64,000 bases of DNA from NCBI GenBank assembly GCA_024690665.1, contig JAILOU010000032.1, positions 1 to 64,000 on the forward strand. Direction: 5' to 3'. The notes beneath the pieces were generated by a model, which had not been told where the DNA came from, did not search any database, and worked only from the letters and a program-made list of their open reading frames with translations. The position numbers and the translations under genes are program-made. Positions 25,362-33,823 of this stretch are shown here, in pieces. Within the stretch, counting starts at the first letter, position 1; each line of letters begins with the position of its first letter. Origin of the DNA: Eubacterium sp. Its GTDB lineage: Bacteria > Bacillota > Clostridia > Lachnospirales > Lachnospiraceae.

Positions 25362-26980
25362 CAGATCAAAACTACGAGAAAAGAGAAAAAAATTATTACG
25401 ACAATCTGGAAGACGGCCCGCAAAAACTGACAATCGGACAGATGCCTAAGAGGTGGGCGACAGAATATGCAGACCGCATTGCGGTTGCAACACAAGAGGA
25501 AGAGTATACCTACCTTGAGATGGCCGGGCGCATTCAAAAGCTGGCCAATGGATTGTACCATCTTGGAATCAGAAAAGGAGATCATGTAATTGTACAGCTG
25601 CCTAATACGATGGCATTTATTGATGTGTTTTTTGCGCTGGAGAGAATCGGCGCATATCCGGTTTTGACACTTCCGGCGCATCGGAGGGCGGATTTGGAAG
25701 AAATCTTTCGCCTGGTTTCGCCAACGGCGTATATCGTGCCGGAGAGTTATCTTGGTTACCGGTATGAGGAGATGGCGCGGGATATGAGGCAGCGATTTCC
25801 CTCAATCCAGTATCTGATTTGTGATGGAGAGATGGAAGAGAGCATTTCATTGGATACGCTATACCGGCAGGAAGAGGAAAACTATGAAATGCCATCATAT
25901 GATGACATGGCGCATCTGCTGCTGTCGGGAGGCTCAACGGGAACACCAAAGCTGATTCCAAGAGGCCACGGTGAGTATTTATACAACGCACAGATGGCGG
26001 CAAAAAGATGCCGTGTTACCAAAGAGGATGTCTTGCTGGTGACAGTTCCGATTTCACATAATTTTTCCTTGTCGGCATTTGGAATCTTAGGAGCGTTTAT
26101 GAACGGAGCGAAGGTTGTATTGTGCCCGTATCCTTCCGCGGATGAGATGCTTCCACTAATCGAAGAACAGGAAGTGACCGCTCTTCAGCTGGTGCCGGCG
26201 CTTGTGGCATCTTTACTGGACATGCTGACCTGGGAGGATGCGTATGACATCAGCTCGCTTAGAGTCTTGCTGGTTGGCGGCGCAGTATTTGAAAAAGAAC
26301 TGGCACTGCGCGTGGAAAAGGAACTTCCATGCAAACTGATTCAGGTGTTTGGAACCGCAGAAGGAATCATATGCATGACATCACTAGAAGATTCGTATGA
26401 AGTCTCCGCGTCCTGCCAGGGAACACCTATTTCCAAATACGATGAAATCAGAATTGTGGATGAGAATCTTGATGATGTCAAACAAGGTGAGTTTGGAGAA
26501 TTTATAGAACGGGGACCTTATACCATTCACGAATACTATAAAGCATCGAAGGAAGTGAATGAGGCGGCATTTACACCATCTGGTTTCTACCGAACCGGAG
26601 ACAAGGCGAAGATTGATGAACATGGCAATCTGCTGGTAGCCGGGAGAATCAAGGAACAGATCAATAAAGGCGGAGAGAAAATTATGCCCATTGAGGTAGA
26701 AGAGCATCTGTGTAGAGCACAGGTGATTAAATCCGCCTCGGTTGTAGGCGTGCCGGATGAAGTGATGGGACATCGCATCTGTGCATTTGTTGTTGCAGAT
26801 GCCCCGGTTTCTCTTTCGATGGCAAGAGGACTGTTAAAAGAAAGTGGTCTTCCGGAATATAAGATGCCGGATGATGTCTTCATGTTAGAAGACTTTCCGT
26901 TAACAAAACTTGGAAAAATTGACAAAACAGCGTTACAGGAATTAGCAGAGCAAAAGGTTGGAGCACAGCATGGATTATAA
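25358..26980 (+). CDS. Aryl-acid AMP ligase (DhbE/YbtE-like) for starter loading
   Basis: 540 residues, GTG start overlapping the previous TGA, with GGAGG upstream. Adenylate-forming enzyme of the stand-alone aryl group: GGSTGTPKLIPR (about 188-199), SHNFSLSAFG, FGTAEGI, YRTGDKAKID and GRIKEQINKGGEKI. Aligned by eye to DhbE, the acid pocket keeps Asn235 but has Phe at 236, Ala at 240 and Ile at 337, where dihydroxybenzoate enzymes have Tyr, Ser and Val and salicylate enzymes Cys and Leu at the last two. It probably charges the aryl carrier domain that begins the NRPS. The acid itself is uncertain, and no gene making salicylate or dihydroxybenzoate is present. Confidence 0.9.
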   Translation: MTDQNYEKREKNYYDNLEDGPQKLTIGQMPKRWATEYADRIAVATQEEEYTYLEMAGRIQKLANGLYHLGIRKGDHVIVQLPNTMAFIDVFFALERIGAYPVLTLPAHRRADLEEIFRLVSPTAYIVPESYLGYRYEEMARDMRQRFPSIQYLICDGEMEESISLDTLYRQEEENYEMPSYDDMAHLLLSGGSTGTPKLIPRGHGEYLYNAQMAAKRCRVTKEDVLLVTVPISHNFSLSAFGILGAFMNGAKVVLCPYPSADEMLPLIEEQEVTALQLVPALVASLLDMLTWEDAYDISSLRVLLVGGAVFEKELALRVEKELPCKLIQVFGTAEGIICMTSLEDSYEVSASCQGTPISKYDEIRIVDENLDDVKQGEFGEFIERGPYTIHEYYKASKEVNEAAFTPSGFYRTGDKAKIDEHGNLLVAGRIKEQINKGGEKIMPIEVEEHLCRAQVIKSASVVGVPDEVMGHRICAFVVADAPVSLSMARGLLKESGLPEYKMPDDVFMLEDFPLTKLGKIDKTALQELAEQKVGAQHGL

Positions 26981-29900
26981 GATAGAACAATTAATAGAAG
27001 ATATTGAATATGTCAGCGGATTGCATATCGAAGATGTAACGAAAAGTCTGATTGAACAAGGACTGGGTTCTCTTCATATCATGAAGCTGGCCAATAAGTG
27101 GAGAAAAGAAGGTTCGGCGGTTACATTTGCCAAATTGATTTCTTCTCCCAAACTCGATAAATGGGTGGAACTTGTCAATGTAAGACGAGGTAAGAAAAAG
27201 AAGGAAACAAAGGAAACTTCGCAGGATCGATATGCGCCGTATGATCTGACAGATATCCAGTACGCGTACTATGTTGGTCGCCAGAAGCATCAGGTTCTAG
27301 GCAATGTAAGCTGCCATGCGTATATGGAAATTATCGGTAACGGGATTGATGCAAAGCGGTTAAATGAATCGTGGAAGAAACTGCTGTGTCATCATCCGAT
27401 GCTGCATACGGCATTTGATGAAAATGGTAAGCAGTATGAGGTGAAGGATTTTAAACCGGAAGATATTGAGGTGCATGATTATCGCGCATATGACGAGACG
27501 AAAGCAGAACAGGCGCTCCTTAAGGTAAGGGAAACTCGTTCGCATCTGGTACGCGATATTGAGCATGGGAAAAATGCAGGACTTGCGCTCACGCTTCTGC
27601 CGGATGGAAGAAGTGTTATGCACTATGACATTGATTTGCTGGCTGCAGATGTGCAGAGTTTTCAGAAGGTCTTAGAGGATCTTGCAGCATTATATCAGGG
27701 CGAAACGTTGCCAGAGACATCAAAGGACTTTTGCTTTGCGCAGTATTTGAGACAGGCAAATCAAAAGGACCGGGAAGAATATGCCAGGGCACAGCAGTTC
27801 TGGGAAGAAAAATTAGAATCGATGCCGGACAGACCACAGCTTCCGCTTCGTGTAAGAGCGGAAGAGGTAAAGGATGTACGGTTTGCAACGCGTTCCTTTA
27901 TCTTTCCAAAAAAAGAATGGGAATCCTTTAAAGAAATTGCACGCTGCTACGAGTTAACACCGGCGATGGGGCTTCTTACCTTATACGCACAGGTGTTAGA
28001 GCGATGGAGCGCCAATAAAAAATTCGTGGTTAATCTGCCAATCTTCAATCGCAATACCCAGTATCCGGGAAGTGAGGAAGCGGTTGCAGATTTTTCGAAT
28101 GTATTACTTGTAGAAACCGATCAGTCGGAGCATCAAAGCTTTGTCGATGCGGCAAAGAAGATGCAAGAACAGTTTCATGAGAATATGACCTATGCGGGAT
28201 ATTCGGGAATTGAGGTTGTTCGTAAATTGTCTTTAAAACATGACAAGGAAAGTTGTCCGGCGCCGGTTGTATTCGCCTGCAACTTAGGAGAACCGCTTAT
28301 TAGTAAGCGGGTTGGCGAATGCTTCGGACAGCTCAATTATATGTTGTCGCAGACGCCGCAGGTATGGATTGATTATCAGATGTACGACTATGGGGATGGC
28401 GAATTATTTATCAAATGGGATAGCGTTGATGAACTGTTTCCGGAAAAACTGGTAGATAAGATGTTCGGGGCTTATGTGGAAGCCTTTCATAGTCTGGCCG
28501 GTGGCGCGAAGATCTGGGAACAGGAACTTGTGATTGCTCTAGCAGATAAAGAAAATGAAGCAATGAGATATCGCCATAGGATGACGAAGGAGGTTGCACC
28601 GAGAAATCTGCTGGATGAGTTTTTAAAAATCGTGAAAAACACTCCTTCGAATCTAGCAATTGTACGTGCGGATACGGGAGAAGAGATGAGCTATGGACAG
28701 CTTTATGACAGCGCACTGAAGATTGCCACAAGGTTACTTGAAGGTGGGATGCAGCCGGGAGAGAATGTAGCAGTTACGCTGAAAAAGTCTCCGATGCAGA
28801 TTGTGGCAGTCGTGGGAGCACTGCTTGCAGGAGGTTGTTATGTGCCAATTGGAGTGCGGCAGCCAGCGCAGCGCAGGGAGAAGATCTACCAGAGTGCGAA
28901 GGTGCGTTATGTCATAACAGATCGTGAGAGTCTTGGAGAAATGGATGCGAAGGACAGATACATAATCTGTGTGGAAGAAGCCATGAAGATCCAGGCACAG
29001 CCACAGGCAGTTCGGCTCGGAGCGCCGGATGAACAGGCCTATATCATCTTTACATCCGGCTCAACAGGACAGCCAAAAGGAGTTGTAATCACGCATCAGG
29101 CAGCGTGGAATACGATTGCAGATCTTAATGAACGGTACCGGGTTACAAGCAAAGATCGCATCCTGGCAGTTTCAGCGCTGGATTTTGATCTGTCCGTTTA
29201 TGATATCTTCGGCATGTTAAGTAGTGGAGCGACCCTGGTGACAATCGAGGAAGAAGACGCAAGAGATGCGGAGAAATGGCTTTCTTATGTAAACCGCTAC
29301 CGGATTACGATGTGGAACTCGGTTCCGGCAATCCTGGACATGCTTCTTGGCACGGCGCAAACTTTGAATTCTAAGATGGAAAGCTTGAGAAGAGTTTTCT
29401 TATCAGGGGACTGGATAGGGCTGGAACTTCCTAAGAAACTACAAGAGTATGCACCGAATGCATTTATGACGGCGATGGGCGGAGCAACGGAAGCTTCTAT
29501 CTGGTCAAATTATTATGAAGTAACGCTGCCGCTTGATCCAAAATGGACCTCAATTCCGTATGGAAAACCATTAACCAATCAGTGTTTTAACGTAGTGGAT
29601 GAAAAGGGAAATGGCTGCCCGCAGTGGGTCAGCGGCGAGTTGTACATCGGCGGAGCCGGTCTGGCAAAAGAGTATTGCAATGAACCTGAGCTGACGCAAA
29701 AGCAATTTACGATAGAACAAGATGGTCAGCGCTGGTATCACACCGGAGACCTTGGAAGATTTCGCGAAGACGGTCTGATTGAGTTCCTTGGAAGAAAGGA
29801 CGATCAGGTCAAGGTAAGAGGACATCGAATTGAACTTGGCGAGATTGAAACTGCTTTAAAGGAAAGCAATCTGATTCACAATGGAGTTGTAGATACCATC

Positions 29901-32900
29901 ACAGATGAGCACGGAACAAAGCATCTGATTGCATTTGTCATTATGCAAGATCAATCGCTGCCTTTAGAAGAAGCAAAAGAAGCAATGAAAGCGTATCTGG
30001 GTGAAAAGGTTCCTTACTATATGGTGCCTGAGCTGTATCATATCTGCAAAAAATTGCCACTTTCCGCCAATGGAAAGGTGGATCGAAAAGCACTAAGACA
30101 GATGGATGTCAAACTTGAGTTGCAGGAAGAAAAGACAGTAAAGGAGGCTAGGACGAAGACAGAAAAAACGCTGGTCACAATCTGGGAAAAGACATTACAG
30201 GTTCGGGCGGTAAGCCGGGATGACAGCTTTTTTGAACTTGGCGGAGACAGTCTTTTGGCAGTGAAATTAAATAACGAAATGAAAGAAATATTTCACGCAA
30301 ATGTCAGTTTGAAGGACATCTTTAATCATCCTGTTTTATGTGAATTGGCAGCGATTCTGGATGAGAGAGAAAAAGGTGCTGAGCAAAAGGAAACGCCGTC
30401 TGTATTGTTGACACATGATGAGGAGCATAGATATGAACCATTTCCGGTTACAGCGGTGCAAAAGGCGTATTTCTTAGGAGAAAAAAGTGTATATGAATAC
30501 GGGAATATCTCGACGCATTATTATTTTGAAATGATGCTAGAAAGTCTTGATACCGGGCGGCTTGAACAAGCTGTCAACAAGGTGATTGAGACGCAGGATA
30601 TGTTGCATGCGGTAGTGTCTGAGGACGGAGAACGACAGCAGGTTTTGAAGTATTATCCAACATATCGGATTCAGGAATATGATGCGACAACCTATGAGCC
30701 TCAAAAAAAGCAGGACTTGATTATGTATGTGCGCGAGGAGATGGCGCATGAACATTTTAACAGTTCACATCTGCCATTATTTGATATCCGGGTTATTCAG
30801 GTTGATAACGGGGCGAGGGTTAATCTGTGCTTTAACAATATTGTTTTTGATGGATACAGTATCTTTTTGTTCTTTGAACTTGTGACAAAGTGTTATCAAG
30901 ATGATGCGTTCAATCTTGCACAGCCGGGCGTTACCTTCCGGGATTATCTTCTTATGATGGAAAAAGACAAAGAGTCTAAGAAATATCAAGAAGACAAAGA
31001 ATACTGGATGAATCGACTCGACACACTTGCGATGGCACCGGAACTTCCGACCGCAGGCGGAGATGAAGAACAGGTGAATCGTCTCAGTCATACGGAATAT
31101 GTACTAGATCGCGCAAGGTGGACACAGCTTAAGAATAAGATTTCTGCAATCGGTGGTATTACACCAACGGGATTTTTGATTTCCCTGTATACGGAAGTGC
31201 TAAACAGATGGAGCAAGACGAAACGATTTACGATTAATCTGACACATTTTAATCGCCGGAAAGTGCATGAAGACATTGACCGGATTATTGGAGACTTTAC
31301 ATCGCTTACGATGCTGGAAACGGATTTTTCCAAACAGGATACCTTTGTAAATCGATGCAAGAATCTGCAGCAGCAGTTGTGGGAAGACTTAGATCATGCT
31401 TCATTTGACGGTGTGGAAGTAGAAAGGGAACTGATTCGCAAAAAGAAGTTAAAGACGCCGGTATTCCCGTATGTATTTACCAGTGCTTTAGGACTTCATG
31501 ATGCAGACAATATGTTTACCAATCGTTTATACAGCTGCTCAGAGACGCCACAGGTATGGCTTGATCATCAGGTGTCAGAAGACCAGGGCAACCTGATGCT
31601 GGCGCTCGATTATCGAAAGGAGCAGTTCCCGGACGGTATGGTTGATGATTTGTGGGAGAACTACTGCAGAACGCTCGAAGCCATCATAAAGGATGAATCG
31701 CTTTGGACAAAACAGGTTCCCAATATCTGTGCGTATGAGTATCCAAAGAATCTATCTCGCGGTAATGATACAAAGAAGGAACTGCCAACACACCTTTTGC
31801 ATACCAAAATTGTTGAGGCGTATGAGAAGAACCCGAAGAAGACGGCTGTAGTTGACCGCGAAAAAGCATATAGCTATGAAGACATCGTCTTGATGGCCTC
31901 GGCAGTGGCTGAGCAGATTCTGTCGTATACAAAAGGAGAAGCACAGTGCGTTGCGGTAATTATGCCAAAAAGTGTCTATCAGGTCTATTCCGTTGTAGGC
32001 GTTTTAGGTGCGGGCTGTGCGTATGCACCAATTGATGATGGCAATGATATTGAGCGTAAGAAGTATATTATTCAAAATGCAAAGATCAAGACGGTGCTTA
32101 CACTTTCGTCGAACACGGAAGAGTATGAAGGCTGCAATGTGATTTGTGTTGATGCTTTGCAGAAGGCAAAAAGCTGCTCACTTCAATTAGAAGGGGATGA
32201 AGATGCGTGCGCGTACATCATTCATACTTCCGGTTCAACCGGGGTGCCAAAAGGAGTAGTCATCAGTCATGCGGGAGCGGTCAATACGATTGAGGATGTA
32301 AATGAAAGATTTCATGTTGGAAAAGAAGATACCGCAATTGGGCTGTCGCAGCTTTATTTTGACTTATCTGTCTATGACATCTTCGGCTTGTTATCGGTTG
32401 GAGGAACGCTTGTCTATCCGTCGAAGGAACGCTATATGGACCCTTCCTACTGGCACGAACTTGTGCAAAAGTACAAGGTAACAATCTGGAACAGCGTGCC
32501 GGCCTTTATGCAGATGTATGTAGATTATCTGTCGGCAAATCAGCTTGAATGGTCGGGCGTGAAAAGTGTCCTGCTTTCGGGTGACTGGATTGGGCTTGAA
32601 CTGTTTCCGGCGATTAAGAAGATGAGCCCGGCTACTACTTGTATGAGCCTTGGCGGAGCAACAGAGGCCTCGATCTGGTCGATCTGGTATGAGTATCAGA
32701 AGATGAATGAAACATGGAACAGTATTCCATACGGAAAGGCAATGGCCAATCAGCAGTTTTATGTCCTCGATGAGGACTTAAATGAGCGCCCGATGATGGT
32801 GGAAGGAGAACTGTATATCGGCGGAGATGGTCTGGCAATCGGCTATCTAAATAACGAAGATGAAACCGCTAAGAGGTTCGTAATCAATCCACGCACCGGT

Positions 32901-33593
32901 CAAAGACTTTATAAGACCGGAGATTTAGGCCGCGTAATGGATGATGGTAACATCGAATTCTTAGGACGAGAAGATACGCAGGTTAAGATCTTAGGTTTTC
33001 GAATTGAACTTGGAGAGATTGACAGTGTGATTTCGAAGATGGATGGGGTCTTGACATCTGTCAGCCTGGCGCTTGAACTAGGTGGAAGCTCGAAGAAATT
33101 ATATTCATATGTGCAAACCGGTCAGGATACGCATCTAAAAGAAGACGAGCTAAAGGAAAAACTTGTGAAAAAACTTCCAAAATACATGCTTCCAACAAAG
33201 ATTGTATTTACAAAAGAACTTCCGCTTACGTCCAACGGCAAGATTAATCGAAAAGAGATTGGACAAATCATAAAAGAGCAAAGCGAACAGGAAATCGAAG
33301 AAGAACAGCCGGATTGTCAATGCGATCTGACACCGACCGAGCAGGTTGTCCTTGAAGTAATGAAAAAAGCATTGAAGGTACCGCATATATCTATGGAGGA
33401 TGATTTTTATGATCTGGGCGCGGATTCTCTGATTATGGGAAATGCCGCGACAGAGCTTGTCAATGAGTTTGAAGAAAAGGTGCCGTTTTATGAGATCTTA
33501 TCAACGCTTTTAAATGAGCCGGATATAAAGAGTGCGGCAGAATTAATTGATACATATCTGGAAGAAGATATGATGACACAAAAAGGAGAATAA
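26970..33593 (+). CDS. NRPS: ArCP-Cy-A-PCP-Cy-A-PCP, two cysteine-type modules
   Basis: 2,207 residues; ATG 26970 preferred (GGAG 6 nt before) over TTG 26958. Domains in order: aryl carrier (1-75, GLGSLHIM with phosphopantetheine Ser), Cy1 (about 85-500, intact DLLAADVQS at 222), A1 (about 555-1050, FTSGSTGQPKG), PCP1 (LGGDSL, Ser about 1094), Cy2 (about 1150-1560, NNIVFDGYS at 1289: first Asp is Asn), A2 (about 1600-2090), PCP2 (LGADSL, about 2152). Pocket codes read by eye: A1 D-L-Y-N-F-S-M-I-W-K, A2 D-L-Y-N-L-S-L-I-W-K, the latter the known cysteine code. Thus it should build an aryl-thiazoline with a second Cys unit, as in yersiniabactin/pyochelin-type lines. No C-terminal thioesterase or reductase; release must be in trans. 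Overlaps the ligase gene by 11 nt. Confidence 0.94.
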   Translation: MDYKIEQLIEDIEYVSGLHIEDVTKSLIEQGLGSLHIMKLANKWRKEGSAVTFAKLISSPKLDKWVELVNVRRGKKKKETKETSQDRYAPYDLTDIQYAYYVGRQKHQVLGNVSCHAYMEIIGNGIDAKRLNESWKKLLCHHPMLHTAFDENGKQYEVKDFKPEDIEVHDYRAYDETKAEQALLKVRETRSHLVRDIEHGKNAGLALTLLPDGRSVMHYDIDLLAADVQSFQKVLEDLAALYQGETLPETSKDFCFAQYLRQANQKDREEYARAQQFWEEKLESMPDRPQLPLRVRAEEVKDVRFATRSFIFPKKEWESFKEIARCYELTPAMGLLTLYAQVLERWSANKKFVVNLPIFNRNTQYPGSEEAVADFSNVLLVETDQSEHQSFVDAAKKMQEQFHENMTYAGYSGIEVVRKLSLKHDKESCPAPVVFACNLGEPLISKRVGECFGQLNYMLSQTPQVWIDYQMYDYGDGELFIKWDSVDELFPEKLVDKMFGAYVEAFHSLAGGAKIWEQELVIALADKENEAMRYRHRMTKEVAPRNLLDEFLKIVKNTPSNLAIVRADTGEEMSYGQLYDSALKIATRLLEGGMQPGENVAVTLKKSPMQIVAVVGALLAGGCYVPIGVRQPAQRREKIYQSAKVRYVITDRESLGEMDAKDRYIICVEEAMKIQAQPQAVRLGAPDEQAYIIFTSGSTGQPKGVVITHQAAWNTIADLNERYRVTSKDRILAVSALDFDLSVYDIFGMLSSGATLVTIEEEDARDAEKWLSYVNRYRITMWNSVPAILDMLLGTAQTLNSKMESLRRVFLSGDWIGLELPKKLQEYAPNAFMTAMGGATEASIWSNYYEVTLPLDPKWTSIPYGKPLTNQCFNVVDEKGNGCPQWVSGELYIGGAGLAKEYCNEPELTQKQFTIEQDGQRWYHTGDLGRFREDGLIEFLGRKDDQVKVRGHRIELGEIETALKESNLIHNGVVDTITDEHGTKHLIAFVIMQDQSLPLEEAKEAMKAYLGEKVPYYMVPELYHICKKLPLSANGKVDRKALRQMDVKLELQEEKTVKEARTKTEKTLVTIWEKTLQVRAVSRDDSFFELGGDSLLAVKLNNEMKEIFHANVSLKDIFNHPVLCELAAILDEREKGAEQKETPSVLLTHDEEHRYEPFPVTAVQKAYFLGEKSVYEYGNISTHYYFEMMLESLDTGRLEQAVNKVIETQDMLHAVVSEDGERQQVLKYYPTYRIQEYDATTYEPQKKQDLIMYVREEMAHEHFNSSHLPLFDIRVIQVDNGARVNLCFNNIVFDGYSIFLFFELVTKCYQDDAFNLAQPGVTFRDYLLMMEKDKESKKYQEDKEYWMNRLDTLAMAPELPTAGGDEEQVNRLSHTEYVLDRARWTQLKNKISAIGGITPTGFLISLYTEVLNRWSKTKRFTINLTHFNRRKVHEDIDRIIGDFTSLTMLETDFSKQDTFVNRCKNLQQQLWEDLDHASFDGVEVERELIRKKKLKTPVFPYVFTSALGLHDADNMFTNRLYSCSETPQVWLDHQVSEDQGNLMLALDYRKEQFPDGMVDDLWENYCRTLEAIIKDESLWTKQVPNICAYEYPKNLSRGNDTKKELPTHLLHTKIVEAYEKNPKKTAVVDREKAYSYEDIVLMASAVAEQILSYTKGEAQCVAVIMPKSVYQVYSVVGVLGAGCAYAPIDDGNDIERKKYIIQNAKIKTVLTLSSNTEEYEGCNVICVDALQKAKSCSLQLEGDEDACAYIIHTSGSTGVPKGVVISHAGAVNTIEDVNERFHVGKEDTAIGLSQLYFDLSVYDIFGLLSVGGTLVYPSKERYMDPSYWHELVQKYKVTIWNSVPAFMQMYVDYLSANQLEWSGVKSVLLSGDWIGLELFPAIKKMSPATTCMSLGGATEASIWSIWYEYQKMNETWNSIPYGKAMANQQFYVLDEDLNERPMMVEGELYIGGDGLAIGYLNNEDETAKRFVINPRTGQRLYKTGDLGRVMDDGNIEFLGREDTQVKILGFRIELGEIDSVISKMDGVLTSVSLALELGGSSKKLYSYVQTGQDTHLKEDELKEKLVKKLPKYMLPTKIVFTKELPLTSNGKINRKEIGQIIKEQSEQEIEEEQPDCQCDLTPTEQVVLEVMKKALKVPHISMEDDFYDLGADSLIMGNAATELVNEFEEKVPFYEILSTLLNEPDIKSAAELIDTYLEEDMMTQKGE

Positions 33594-33598
33594 ACAGT

Positions 33599-33805
33599 AT
33601 GGCTAAGCAGACAGTAATGCAATCAATCTGGAAGGAGGTCCTTGGGCTTGAACAAAGCCCGGGACTGGAAGATTCGTTTTTTGATTTGGGTGGTAATTCC
33701 TTTATCGCAGCCAAGGTGGCGCAGATGTATCTGGAGAAAACCGGTGACACACTTGAAATCGCAGACTTTTTCGAAAAGGAAACGATTGCTCAGCTTGTGG
33801 GCTAA
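33599..33805 (+). CDS. Free-standing peptidyl/acyl carrier protein
   Basis: 68 residues with AAGGAG inside the NRPS 3' end. Carrier motif DSFFDLGGNSFIAAKV with the phosphopantetheine Ser at about residue 34. It follows the NRPS by 5 nt, so it is translated with it. It probably carries an extra building block or accepts the chain from the last PCP for transfer by the free condensation protein or the oxoamine synthase; modification requires the PPTase at 37267-37938. Confidence 0.9.
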   Translation: MAKQTVMQSIWKEVLGLEQSPGLEDSFFDLGGNSFIAAKVAQMYLEKTGDTLEIADFFEKETIAQLVG

Positions 33806-33823
33806 GAAAAGAGTGGAACGAAA

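Noticed and set aside
31088..31360. Antisense open frames within the NRPS gene
   Set aside because: They are shadows of a clear long coding sequence on the other strand.
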